Shown in pieces: positions 20,323-28,972 of a stretch of DNA of 35,012 bases. The position numbers were made by a program, and so were the translations under genes. The notes beneath the pieces were generated by a model. That model was not told the DNA's origin. It did no database searches and saw nothing but the letters and a program-made list of their open reading frames with translations. The stretch is from a virus. The DNA lies in IMG/VR virus record IMGVR_UViG_3300028610_000705, positions 1 to 35,012 of that record; one strand, given 5' to 3'. How positions within the stretch are numbered: the first letter of the stretch is position 1; the number at the start of each line of letters is the position of its first letter.

Positions 20323-20567
20323 TGAAAAAGAATAGCGCAATGTATTACAAGTGGATCACAAGCGGAATTATTGTATTCATAATGACCGCGCTAATATCAT
20401 TTGCAGTAGCAGAGGGGCGGATTGGCTGGCATATCGACAATGAATATGTCCATAATGATATTCAAGCACTGGACAATGTTTATGTGCGGAAAGACGTACA
20501 GGCCGAGCAATTCAAGGCAATGCACGAAAAAATTGATAGTATAATGAGGGAAATGGGCATTGAGTAA
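20322..20567 (+). CDS. single-span membrane protein, 81 aa
   Basis: An 81-residue protein with a transmembrane segment at about residues 10-31 (WITSGIIVFIMTALISFAVA). A hydrophilic region of about 50 residues with coiled-coil character follows (VRKDVQAEQFKAMHEKIDSI). One N-terminal anchor plus a charged periplasm- or cytoplasm-facing coil is the layout of an inner-membrane spanin or a holin accessory, but neither is proven. TAATG overlap at its start. The next gene begins at a TTG inside its last codons. Confidence 0.6.
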   Translation: MKKNSAMYYKWITSGIIVFIMTALISFAVAEGRIGWHIDNEYVHNDIQALDNVYVRKDVQAEQFKAMHEKIDSIMREMGIE

Positions 20568-20958
20568 GTATACTTATAAGATTCCTGGCGGAAAAGTATC
20601 GCAAGGCGAAATGCTGGTAGATACGTTTGAAGATACTATGGTGATCTTCAAGGATGTTGGGCTTGATAAATTGCTGACTGCTATGTCCGACATGAATAAA
20701 CTAGTGGCGGGCCGAAAGAATGAAACCGTACCTATTCCGATGGACGACTATATCAACGCTCTGTTATTGGTTGCGGGTAGTTTGGGGATACAGGGCGGAT
20801 TGCATAAATTACTCGCTACAGTGTTAGATATTACTGAGGAACGGGCCGCACTTATTCCTATGGCAGTGGTGAGGTCTGTTATACAAGATTTTTTTATATT
20901 AAATCGCGCTTGGTTGCCGATTTTCCTAGGTTTTTTTCGCATGGGTCAGCAGCGGTAA
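20560..20958 (+). CDS. tail assembly chaperone, short form (gpG-like)
   Basis: A 132-residue protein starting at TTG 20560, with GAGGGA about 8 bases upstream and overlapping the previous gene's end. It precedes the tape measure, the usual place of the gpG chaperone that coats tape measure protein during tail assembly. Near its 3' end the message reads GGT TTT TTT CGC, a run of seven T at which ribosomes can slip back one base to make the longer gpGT form. The short form ends six codons after the slip site with MGQQR. Confidence 0.7.
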   Translation: MSKYTYKIPGGKVSQGEMLVDTFEDTMVIFKDVGLDKLLTAMSDMNKLVAGRKNETVPIPMDDYINALLLVAGSLGIQGGLHKLLATVLDITEERAALIPMAVVRSVIQDFFILNRAWLPIFLGFFRMGQQR

Positions 20959-21179
20959 ATGACGACCTTGCAGAGTTGCTAGCAGCCTGCAACCCACCAA
21001 CAGCAGAAGGCAATCCCGTAATGGAATGGATTGCCGAAGCCACCAACTCACTAGCAGAAGTTCCCCAAACCCGCAAAATGACTATGCGCGACCTATTGGA
21101 ATGGCTCACCTATAAGCGTAAGCAACGCAAGGCCCAGAGCGAATTTGAGGCATCACTAGCCGGAAAGAAATTGAAGTAA
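20560..21179 (+). CDS. tail assembly chaperone, frameshifted long form (gpGT-like)
   Basis: A predicted -1 frameshift product: 126 codons of the short form up to 20937, then the -1 frame from 20937 (SHGSAAVNDDLAELLAACNP) to the stop at 21179. This totals about 206 residues. The added T-like domain of about 80 residues is helical and basic at its end (EWLTYKRKQRKAQSEFEAS), as in lambda-type T domains that bind the tape measure. The downstream frame has no start of its own with a ribosome-binding site near the overlap, so frameshifting is the simplest way to express it. Ends in a TAATG overlap with the tape measure. Confidence 0.65.
20931..20937 (+). other. slippery heptamer for -1 ribosomal frameshift
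   Basis: TTTTTTT lies in zero frame as T TTT TTT, an X-XXY-YYZ heptamer. The -1 frame is open from here into the C-terminal chaperone domain. No downstream pseudoknot was worked out. Phage G/GT shifts often rely on the heptamer alone. Confidence 0.65.
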
Positions 21180-23170
21180 TGGCTAAACTAATTTTAGAAG
21201 TTGAACTTGATGCCAGCGGAGCGATCAAGGGATTAAATAAAGTAGATAAGGGCATTGAAAAGGTCGGTAAAGAGGCCGAGAAAACCACCCCAAAAACTAA
21301 GGGATTGTCAAAGGGTTTCGCTTCTATGGCTCTACGCCTGGGCGGTGCTGCTGGATTAATTGCGCTATTTAAGGGCTTCTTTGTTAATACTGTCCAGTTA
21401 AATAAAGGGTTGCGCGAAATCGGGACGCTCATGGGTGGCTTGTCCAAGGGCGAAATGAAGGCTATGGCCGACGAATTGCGCGAGGTTTCGGTGCGATCAG
21501 GGCAAGCCCTTGATAAACTAGTTAAAGCCCGTTATGATATTGTTTCTGCTGGCTTCTCGGATGCTGCCGACTCTGCCCGCGTTCTAGCCGCCGCTGCTGA
21601 TCTTGCTACTGCTGGCGTTTCGGATGTCGCCCAAACCGCCGACCTTTTAACTACTGTTATTAACTCTTGGAATCTATCTTCCGAAGATGCGGCAGAAGTG
21701 AATGATAAGTTATTCACCATTGTCAAACTTGGTAAAACTACAATCACGGAATTGGCAACAACTCTTGGCCCGGTGGCTGCTGTTGCTGGTCAAGTTGGCG
21801 TATCACTCGACGAAGTAGGCGCAGCCGTTGCCGTCTTAACCGCTGGCGGTCAAAGTACGGCCAGGGCAATGACATCGCTACAAGGTGCGATTACAAACCT
21901 AATTACACCGACTGATACAATGGCGGGGCAAATTAGCGCACTAGGCTTTGAGTCAGGGCTTGCATTAGTTAAAGCGGAGGGATTGCAAGGCTCTATACAA
22001 CTGCTTACTGATGCAGCGCAAAAAAACAGTATCCCCATTACAAAACTATTCTCTAGCGTTGAAGGTTTGCGGGCCGTTCTGCCGTTAACTGGAACGGCGG
22101 CAGACGGATTTACCGATGCCCTCAAGGATATGAGGGACGAAGGCACAGAGCCAACAGCCGAAGCCCTTGAAGAAATGGCTAAAAGTGCAGATTTCCAGAT
22201 AACCCGAATGAAGGCCGCATTTGCCGCGCTTGGAACAATTATAGGAGGCCCGTTTGTAGGGGCTATTGCCAGAGCAGCAGAGGCATTGACCAACTTCTTT
22301 AATATTGCCCCACCGACAGCAGAGCAATTAACCCACGTCCAGCAATTAAACGAAGAAATCGCCCGAAATCGGGACGAATTGGCGCAGTTAAACGAAGTTG
22401 TACTACAGGATGAGGAGCAAAAGGCGCGGGTAATAGAATTATTATCAGCCACCGCAGCCGCACAACTCGAATTAAACGAAGTAAATGAAGCGGCCACTGC
22501 AATAGCAGAAGCCGAGCGTATCGCTGTAGAAGCCGAAACCGCAGCACTTGAGGCGCAAATAAAAGCCCTCCAAGCGGAAGCGGTAGCAGCCAAAAAAGCA
22601 GCGAAGGCGATAGAAGATAAAAGGAAAGTTGACGAAAAAGCAGCGAAGGCAGCAAGGGAAGCCGCCGAAGCCGAGCGTGACCGTACTCTTGCAATGATTG
22701 AAATGGGTATAATGGCCGGGCGAAGCGCAGAAGATGTAAAAAGCGCAGCCAGAGGGTCAATAAAGGCCGTAATAGCACAAGCCATATCTACACAATTTCT
22801 AAAAATTCTTACTAAAGTACCTTGGCCCGCTAATGTTGTTGCCGCTGCTGTTGGCTCCGCTGCTATTGGCGCAGCCATAGAAGTCGCGCTCCCTAAATTC
22901 GCAGACGGGACAATGCTTGCTGCTGGCGGTGCTTCGATAGTTGGTGAACGTGGCCCGGAAATCAAAAATCTAAACCAAGGTGATACCATTACCCCGGCCC
23001 CTGAATCAGAAACCGCTATCGAGCAGGGCAGATTGGGTGGGACGGTCAATAATTTTGATATGCGTAATTCCTTATTTGCGGCAGATGCAGACAGGGCGGT
23101 TAGTGAAATGGTTGAACGTGCCAGCGAAGCAGGGCAAGGGAAAGTTGTATTAAAGGATGATAATACCTAA
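21179..23170 (+). CDS. tail tape measure protein
   Basis: A 663-residue, mostly helical protein that sets tail length. The N-terminal third matches the TP901-type tape measure core (TLMGGLSKGEMKAMADELRE, TAGVSDVAQTADLLTTVINS, VAVLTAGGQSTARAMTSLQG). The centre is a long Ala/Glu coiled coil (about residues 390-510). A hydrophobic segment (WPANVVAAAVGSAAIGAAIE) precedes the C-terminal motif SIVGERGPEI, common in tape measure proteins. At roughly 1.5 angstrom per residue it predicts a tail of about 100 nm, consistent with a siphovirus. The start is in a TAATG overlap. Confidence 0.88.
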   Translation: MAKLILEVELDASGAIKGLNKVDKGIEKVGKEAEKTTPKTKGLSKGFASMALRLGGAAGLIALFKGFFVNTVQLNKGLREIGTLMGGLSKGEMKAMADELREVSVRSGQALDKLVKARYDIVSAGFSDAADSARVLAAAADLATAGVSDVAQTADLLTTVINSWNLSSEDAAEVNDKLFTIVKLGKTTITELATTLGPVAAVAGQVGVSLDEVGAAVAVLTAGGQSTARAMTSLQGAITNLITPTDTMAGQISALGFESGLALVKAEGLQGSIQLLTDAAQKNSIPITKLFSSVEGLRAVLPLTGTAADGFTDALKDMRDEGTEPTAEALEEMAKSADFQITRMKAAFAALGTIIGGPFVGAIARAAEALTNFFNIAPPTAEQLTHVQQLNEEIARNRDELAQLNEVVLQDEEQKARVIELLSATAAAQLELNEVNEAATAIAEAERIAVEAETAALEAQIKALQAEAVAAKKAAKAIEDKRKVDEKAAKAAREAAEAERDRTLAMIEMGIMAGRSAEDVKSAARGSIKAVIAQAISTQFLKILTKVPWPANVVAAAVGSAAIGAAIEVALPKFADGTMLAAGGASIVGERGPEIKNLNQGDTITPAPESETAIEQGRLGGTVNNFDMRNSLFAADADRAVSEMVERASEAGQGKVVLKDDNT

Positions 23171-25572
23171 TGGCTGAATTATTCGCGGCATGGGCAAGGG
23201 CAACTGAACTAGATCCGCAAGCAATAATGCTTGGGCGGTTCTATTATGGCGATGAAGGGGAGTTTCTTGGTATGGGAACCAAGGGGATGAACTTCGACGG
23301 GCATAGTTACAAGGGATTGATTGATCCAAAATCTATTAAGATAGTAAACGGCGCGGAGATTAGTCCGGTATCAGCAGAAATACAAACCGCTAATGCCTCT
23401 ATATCAATAAATAATGCAGTTGACGAGGCCGGGGAGCGATTCAGCGATGAACTAGAAAACGAGGCCAATGGCGCAGGGGATGATTTCGGATTTGAAGGCC
23501 GAATGATTGAATTGCGCCTAATTAATGATCGGGTAACAACTTGGGCCGATTCATTTCTGTTGGCTGTTGGCGTTATGGATATTTTACCAGACGGCCAAAC
23601 GTCAGTGACTATAAAATTTTCAAACGAAATAGATATAATCCTTAAAAAGATTGAGGAGTATATAACAGATGCAAACGCAGCAATCCCTAGTATTGGGTTG
23701 CCCGATGATACCCTCGGATCGGTTAAGCCATATGTCCAAGGCGATCACCAAAGAAAAATAAATATAGCGTTTCCTGCGCCAGATACAGATTGGAGCAATA
23801 CCAGAGCGAATAATTTGGTAAAAATGATTTCCCTTGGTGCTAACGCGGACGGTGATCAGTTGTATATGGTTGCGGGGCGCAAAATAGTTGGCACACCAAC
23901 TAGGCTTGAAGGCAATGGCGTATGGGCGATTGAATCAAGTTTAAATAGGCTCGTCGAGTTAGACGATTGGGAAGTTGTATCTAATACCGCAGAAGGATGT
24001 GTTATAAAGCGCACAGGCGACACCTTTTTTGATTATGTACAACCAATATCACAGAGTGGGACCGACTGGGCTATTGGTGATCATATGATAGACGGTGATT
24101 TATCAACTTCCTCTACCGTGTCCTTGGCGGCTGGCGATCCTATTGGAACACAAAAAGATATTACATTTAAGTTTCCCGAAGTGCTTGGCACTCAGGGAGG
24201 ATTATTTTTAAGATATAATAATAGTGGAATTGATACGTACACGCAATTACTATCTGATAATGTGGGGATTTATGACGGTGTTACGGATGAGGACACATTC
24301 AGGCAGCAAGTCGGAGTAGGCGCAACGCTTGATGGTAATAATGAAGTAAGCATAAACTATAAGAAAACGGGCGCGGGTGCGCTAATTACTATGCGGGCCT
24401 TCGAGGTATATTTTCAGGGCACCTTTACAGATACCGCACAAATGGATTTATATTGGGGTGGGCTGGGAGAACCTATTGGCATAGCCCATAATGCGCGTGG
24501 AACGGCTGAGGGATACACTATCGACCATGCCGACAATAATGGCGAGGGTGGTTTGGCTGAGAACCCTGCAACAGTTATTGAAATGCTTTTACGTAGCCCG
24601 CTCTCTCAGGATTTAGTTTCCGATGGTGAACTTGATAGCGTGGGTGACTGGACTGGATCGGGCCTTGTGCTTATATCGGGCGGTAAGGCTAATTGGAGTG
24701 GAGCAGGCACACTAGAGCAAGTCGGAATTTTGCGTAAATCGCACCTGACTAGAATATCGGGGGAAATATCCAATTATTCATCAGGAGATGTAACTCCCCA
24801 AGCAGGCTCTACTGGTGTCGGAACCGAATTGACTGGTGACGGTCAATTCAGCGAGGAGATAATCACGGCTGGCTCGGAAGATTTAATATTTGACGGTGGC
24901 GGTCTATTCTCCCTTGATTTTGCGGTTGCCTCGGATTCAATAGACGCGGATTCCTTCAACGTATCAAGCAATATACTATCGGCTTATAAGTTGGCCCCGT
25001 CTATTACTACTGTAATTAGTTCTAAAAAGGTTTTAGGGCAAATGGCCCTGCAATCCCGCTCTGTTTTATGGAGAACAGGGGGAAAGTTTACCCATCAGGC
25101 AATCAAGGATACTTATTCTGATAGTGACCGCGATTTATTGCTAGATTATGATACTATATTTAACGAGGATTTTGAAAGAACTAAAAAAAATTGGATATAT
25201 CCGGCGGTTGAAGTTTTGTATGGATTGGATGCAAGTGGTAAATTAACCAGAAGTAACCAAACGCTAAAATTCAAGGCTCCGTATATCTGGGACGATGCAA
25301 CCGCTTTATTGCTGCAGGCTTATTTACTGGCTCAGTGGAAACAACCGCATAATATACACCCCTTCGGCGTTGGGCTTGATGGCGTACAATTAAAAGTTGG
25401 CTCTATTTATGGCCTGAAAAATGCCCCGCCTGTACGCGGAAAGGATATAACCGCGTCCTATACCTTGCTTGGGCAAACAATTTACCCGTATTGGATAATT
25501 TACAGCGTATCACGCAACCAGTACGGAGCGCAATATAAAGCAATGCAATTACATAGACTGGACGGATCATGA
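23170..25572 (+). CDS. tail hub / baseplate protein, 800 aa
   Basis: An 800-residue protein after the tape measure. N-terminal residues 1-270 are strand-rich and hub-like (YYGDEGEFLGMGTKGMNFDG). The stretch GGLAENPATVIEMLLRSPLS and the C-terminal 170 residues (YPAVEVLYGLDASGKLTRSN, LLAQWKQPHNIHPFGVGLDG, IYSVSRNQYGAQYKAMQLHR) look like a tail-tip hub. Between them, around residues 480-600, lies a Ser/Gly/Asp-rich beta region that resembles a carbohydrate-binding insertion. It probably forms the tail tip ring and may bind the cell surface. ATGA overlap with the next gene. No peptidoglycan hydrolase motif was seen. Confidence 0.65.
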   Translation: MAELFAAWARATELDPQAIMLGRFYYGDEGEFLGMGTKGMNFDGHSYKGLIDPKSIKIVNGAEISPVSAEIQTANASISINNAVDEAGERFSDELENEANGAGDDFGFEGRMIELRLINDRVTTWADSFLLAVGVMDILPDGQTSVTIKFSNEIDIILKKIEEYITDANAAIPSIGLPDDTLGSVKPYVQGDHQRKINIAFPAPDTDWSNTRANNLVKMISLGANADGDQLYMVAGRKIVGTPTRLEGNGVWAIESSLNRLVELDDWEVVSNTAEGCVIKRTGDTFFDYVQPISQSGTDWAIGDHMIDGDLSTSSTVSLAAGDPIGTQKDITFKFPEVLGTQGGLFLRYNNSGIDTYTQLLSDNVGIYDGVTDEDTFRQQVGVGATLDGNNEVSINYKKTGAGALITMRAFEVYFQGTFTDTAQMDLYWGGLGEPIGIAHNARGTAEGYTIDHADNNGEGGLAENPATVIEMLLRSPLSQDLVSDGELDSVGDWTGSGLVLISGGKANWSGAGTLEQVGILRKSHLTRISGEISNYSSGDVTPQAGSTGVGTELTGDGQFSEEIITAGSEDLIFDGGGLFSLDFAVASDSIDADSFNVSSNILSAYKLAPSITTVISSKKVLGQMALQSRSVLWRTGGKFTHQAIKDTYSDSDRDLLLDYDTIFNEDFERTKKNWIYPAVEVLYGLDASGKLTRSNQTLKFKAPYIWDDATALLLQAYLLAQWKQPHNIHPFGVGLDGVQLKVGSIYGLKNAPPVRGKDITASYTLLGQTIYPYWIIYSVSRNQYGAQYKAMQLHRLDGS

Positions 25573-27935
25573 TAGATAGACAAGTAACACTTTATCCCAA
25601 TGAGATTTCCGAAATATTAGCCGCTACTTATCCAGAACTGTGGGAACTTGCCGGGACAGACAGTTACGGGCGCACCGTTGCAGATGAAGGACAGGCCACA
25701 GATGTACTTAACGGGAATCCGCTGTCAGCCCTTACCGTAGCCACAGACAGCAGCGCACTTAATCCCTATATCAAGATGCTATTAGATCGGCGCGTACAGG
25801 CCGATACAGCGATAATTTTAGGATTGAACGCCAGAGATACTTACCCTGGCGACGTGCGAAACAATTTCACCCTGAAGCACCACACAAGCGACGTTTACGG
25901 ATCGGCTACCGCAGTAGTACCTAATTCGGACTATGCAGGGATAATTGGGCGGGCGTTGGCGCACTTGTCATTTGATGGTGTTGATGATTATGTGTCTGTC
26001 GCCAATGATGCCAATTTGAACTTTGGCATTGGTAGTTTTTCTGTCGGGGGATGGTTTAGAAGCACTACCACAGGCCAAGATTTATTATTGAGCAAAGGAC
26101 AAAATACCCGTTATCAAGTATTTTTAAGGGGGGATGACGGCGGCTTTGTAAATGGGCAAGTATTCTCTGGAAGTGGGAGCAATGCCATTAATTCAGAAGA
26201 TGGTTTTGCTGACGGGGCACGGCATTTTTGGATGATGATTGTTGATAGAGTCGCGCAATTAGCCCAAATATATGTCGATGGCATAGCAAGCGGAAGCGCA
26301 GTAGATATATCTGGCGCTGGCGATCTTGATGACGTAACAAAACCCTTCAATATTGGCATAAGTTCTGCTGACTCGTCCAGCAGCCCACTTTTGGGAGTTA
26401 TAGGCGAGACACTTCTTTACAACCGTGCCCTTGCCCCTAAAGAAATAGAACAAATGGCCCTTGGTGTACCAGTGCCAAAGCCGTTGATTGTTGGCGATAA
26501 TTCGAGTATGAATACTGTGGGGGATTGGCAACCAAACGGGGCAGGGGTATTAACGGGCGGGTATGATTCGGGCGACTCAGGACACGAAACAACTTTGCGG
26601 GTAGTATCTGGCGATGGTTCAAATGATGGAGCATTGTTCTTGACGGGTTTTCCAACGCTTGTAGACGGACACAGGCATTTACTGACCTTCGATTATAAAA
26701 GTATTGTTGGCACTGACCAACATAAATTCTTTTTAAAGGATGGTGGAGCAAATGTATATACTCAGGATTTCGGACTTAGCGCAACTTGGGCTGAATTTTC
26801 GTTGTCCCTTACTGATGACACTGTTACAGGGGCGTTGTCTGCTGTTGACAGAATGGCTATTAATGTTGAAAGCGGTGGCGCACCGAATGACGAAATGCTT
26901 ATCGACAACGTCTACCTCACCGACCTCGACACCCTAGTAACCTTCCCGCTGGTAGTGGATCAGTGGGGACTTGGGGCGATGACCACTAACAACATGACTA
27001 CTGGCGCGGGGAATCCCTATGATACCTTTGATGGAGTGTCACCCACCGCATTCCACGCCATAAGCACAGGGGCGAACAGGCGGGGAGGAAGTCCAGACGA
27101 GGCCGCTTTTGTTATTGGCGAAACATATACAGTAATATTTAATCTGGCGATGTCAAGCGGGGAGCTACCCGCAATATCAATACGCGACTCATTTACTGGT
27201 ACTGATAGGGGGGGCGGTCGACAAAATGGGGCAGAGGGTAGCAATGCTCTAAAGTTTACTTGCACAGCAACCACTACGGGAGTTGTTGAGTTTTTCAATA
27301 CCACAACAACCGAGTACACGGTTTCAGGGTTTGCCGTTATACGTGAAGGCGCAGTAGCAGCCTATCAGCCCGAAGGCATTAGCGATAAATGGTATGATCG
27401 CAGTACGAATAACCTAGACGGCACGATCACAGGGGCCGATAAACTTAACATGGCAACCGGAACGCTCAAGGATATTTATGTATCCAAGTTCACCGAGATT
27501 AATAGCGCAAACCTATACATGGACTATAACGCCGATACGGAAACCGGGGCAGATAACCTCGAATCAACCGCTATAATTATCGGTAAATCCTTCTATACCA
27601 AACAGATTGAGCGCGGATCCTATTCAGCACCACCCAACTATCCAGGTGTTAAAAGCCGGGAAGTACAAGGTGGCTCGTTTGTATCCAATAAGCGATTCGG
27701 TGAGCGTAAAATATTCTCATGGAAGTATGTCGGATTAAGCGATGCGGAAAAGGATCGGCTCGAAGAAATCTACTTCCGGCAATCCGGCAAGCAGCGGCTA
27801 ATGGTTATCGGTGTACGCGAAGATAACAATGAGGAAAAGTTTCATCCGGTCAAGTTCCGAAGCAGCCTAAACGTGAAACGGCGCGGGCAATGGTGGGATG
27901 TTGGCGTACAATTCCAAGAGCAGGCTACAACCTAG
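25569..27935 (+). CDS. distal tail / receptor-binding protein with LamG-like domain
   Basis: A 788-residue protein with modular beta domains. Residues about 118-300 form a LamG/concanavalin-A-like domain (LSFDGVDDYVSVANDANLNF, FSVGGWFRS, IYVDGIASG, GVIGETLLYNRALAPKEIE). About 308-455 is a CBM-like sandwich. About 456-630 is another, ending in GISDKWYDRSTNNLDGTITG, a phrase common in phage tail fibres. The N-terminal 100 and C-terminal 120 residues (QIERGSYSAPPNYPGVKSRE, RGQWWDVGVQF) look like the two halves of a distal-tail platform, with the sugar-binding domains inserted between. Probably the host-range determinant. Last gene before the 27956 terminator. Confidence 0.72.
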   Translation: MIDRQVTLYPNEISEILAATYPELWELAGTDSYGRTVADEGQATDVLNGNPLSALTVATDSSALNPYIKMLLDRRVQADTAIILGLNARDTYPGDVRNNFTLKHHTSDVYGSATAVVPNSDYAGIIGRALAHLSFDGVDDYVSVANDANLNFGIGSFSVGGWFRSTTTGQDLLLSKGQNTRYQVFLRGDDGGFVNGQVFSGSGSNAINSEDGFADGARHFWMMIVDRVAQLAQIYVDGIASGSAVDISGAGDLDDVTKPFNIGISSADSSSSPLLGVIGETLLYNRALAPKEIEQMALGVPVPKPLIVGDNSSMNTVGDWQPNGAGVLTGGYDSGDSGHETTLRVVSGDGSNDGALFLTGFPTLVDGHRHLLTFDYKSIVGTDQHKFFLKDGGANVYTQDFGLSATWAEFSLSLTDDTVTGALSAVDRMAINVESGGAPNDEMLIDNVYLTDLDTLVTFPLVVDQWGLGAMTTNNMTTGAGNPYDTFDGVSPTAFHAISTGANRRGGSPDEAAFVIGETYTVIFNLAMSSGELPAISIRDSFTGTDRGGGRQNGAEGSNALKFTCTATTTGVVEFFNTTTTEYTVSGFAVIREGAVAAYQPEGISDKWYDRSTNNLDGTITGADKLNMATGTLKDIYVSKFTEINSANLYMDYNADTETGADNLESTAIIIGKSFYTKQIERGSYSAPPNYPGVKSREVQGGSFVSNKRFGERKIFSWKYVGLSDAEKDRLEEIYFRQSGKQRLMVIGVREDNNEEKFHPVKFRSSLNVKRRGQWWDVGVQFQEQATT

Positions 27936-27955
27936 CCAATTCCAGATGCTCGCTT

Positions 27956-27987
27956 AAACGCCCTTGTTGCTCCGCAGGGGCGTTTTT
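27956..27987 (+). terminator. Rho-independent terminator of structural operon
   Basis: AAACGCCC (27956-27963) pairs with GGGCGTTT (27978-27985), extended by a T-G pair, and the T tract covers 27983-27987. The operon promoter of the next unit begins 5 bases later. Confidence 0.85.
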
Positions 27988-27991
27988 GTTG

Positions 27992-28020
27992 TTGCATATC
28001 GGTTTATACTAGTATAAGTT
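27992..28020 (+). promoter_or_regulatory. promoter with palindromic operator TATACTAGTATA
   Basis: The -35 box is TTGCAT (27992-27997), then a 17-bp spacer and the -10 box TAAGTT (28015-28020). The perfect operator TATACTAGTATA (28005-28016) covers the spacer and the first two bases of the -10. The leader AAAACAAACTAGGAG before the ATG at 28045 is nearly the same as the one before the gene at 1654. Confidence 0.72.
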
Positions 28021-28044
28021 AGGGAAAACAAACTAGGAGCCGAA

Positions 28045-28863
28045 ATGACCACAGCACTAATAACACTACAGGACAATCCGATAGCGATTCAATCCGACGA
28101 GCAGATTGAGCAGGCTAAGAAATTAGCCGGGGCAGTTGCGATTCAAACGGTTGAAGATATGCTCCCCAAACTTGAGAAGTTCCGCAAGATTGTTGAAAAC
28201 AAAATCATCCGTAACGACCAAGATAGCGGCGATATGGGCGATGGAATAAAACGCGCCAAAATCTACATGAAAAAACTGACCGATTTGCGCGGCGAATGTT
28301 CCGGCGTTCATCTTGCCCGGCAAAAAGCCGTACTCAGTTGGTTTAATCAGTTTATCGATATAATGGACGCGGCTATCAAGACAGGCGGCGTAAACCAAAC
28401 CCACTACCTCGAAGAAAAGCAACGGCTCGAAATTGAGCAGGCCCGGATCGCCCAGGAAGCGGCAGCAAAAGAAGCCCGCGACAAGGCCGAAGCCCTACGG
28501 AAAGCAGCCGATGAAGCCATTGATGTAGCGGTTGACGATACGGGCGCATACAGCGAAGAAAACAAGGAACTGGCCCTTGAGGACGCGGAAGTAGCCGAAG
28601 CCCACGCTGAGATCGTTGAGGCCCAGGTAGTCGAAGCCCCTGCAATTACAGGCGTTGGTACTGGCTTTTCCAAAACCAAACTCACTTATACCTACTCTGC
28701 GAAAGTTGTGGACGTTACCAAAATCCCGGAGCGGATACTCAACAAACCGAAGGTGATTGAGGTAATCAACAAGATGTTATCAGCCGAAGCGAAAACCGAT
28801 AAGGACACTTTTGCAATCGAGGGCGCGGAATTAATTAAAACGCCCAAGGCATCAAATCGCTAG
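28045..28863 (+). CDS. hypothetical coiled-coil protein upstream of ERF, 272 aa
   Basis: A 272-residue protein, soluble. The N-terminal 110 residues are helical and charged (EDMLPKLEKFRKIVENKIIR, GIKRAKIYMKKLTDLRGEC). The middle, about 125-200, is a highly charged Glu/Ala coiled coil (IAQEAAAKEARDKAEALRKA). The last 60 residues may form a small domain (YTYSAKVVDVTKIPERILNK). Proteins of this type are often found just before ERF or RecT annealing genes and are thought to assist recombination or replication. I do not know a named family. AGGAG before the ATG is a good ribosome-binding site. Confidence 0.65.
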   Translation: MTTALITLQDNPIAIQSDEQIEQAKKLAGAVAIQTVEDMLPKLEKFRKIVENKIIRNDQDSGDMGDGIKRAKIYMKKLTDLRGECSGVHLARQKAVLSWFNQFIDIMDAAIKTGGVNQTHYLEEKQRLEIEQARIAQEAAAKEARDKAEALRKAADEAIDVAVDDTGAYSEENKELALEDAEVAEAHAEIVEAQVVEAPAITGVGTGFSKTKLTYTYSAKVVDVTKIPERILNKPKVIEVINKMLSAEAKTDKDTFAIEGAELIKTPKASNR

Positions 28864-28864
28864 T

Positions 28865-28889
28865 AATACCAGTATAACGCTATTAACTT
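28865..28889 (+). promoter_or_regulatory. promoter with operator AATACCAGTATA
   Basis: The operator core AATACCAGTATA (28865-28876) has one mismatch to consensus. The -10 box TAACTT (28884-28889) is well formed, but the -35 at 17-bp spacing (TAGTAA) is poor. It begins two bases after the preceding stop codon. It would control the ERF-exonuclease unit. Confidence 0.55.
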
Positions 28890-28901
28890 AGGAAATAGGA
28901 A

Positions 28902-28939
28902 ATCCCCCCGAATTGGAGGAGTAGCCAACAAGGGGGGAT
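28902..28939 (+). other. leader hairpin before the ERF gene
   Basis: ATCCCCCC (28902-28909) pairs with GGGGGGAT (28932-28939). An inner TTGG/CCAA stem presents AGGAGTAG in the loop, a Shine-Dalgarno-like string separate from the real one (AGGAG at 28959-28963). There is no T tract. It may be an mRNA stability or translational control element. Confidence 0.45.
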
Positions 28940-28972
28940 ATTATACAGTAACCGTAGTAGGAGATCAAAGTT

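Noticed and set aside
21850-23049. Long minus-strand ORF (399 codons) opposite the tape measure
   Set aside because: Ser/Ala-rich composition is what antisense reading of an Ala/Glu-rich coiled coil gives. There is no ribosome-binding site and no other minus-strand gene.
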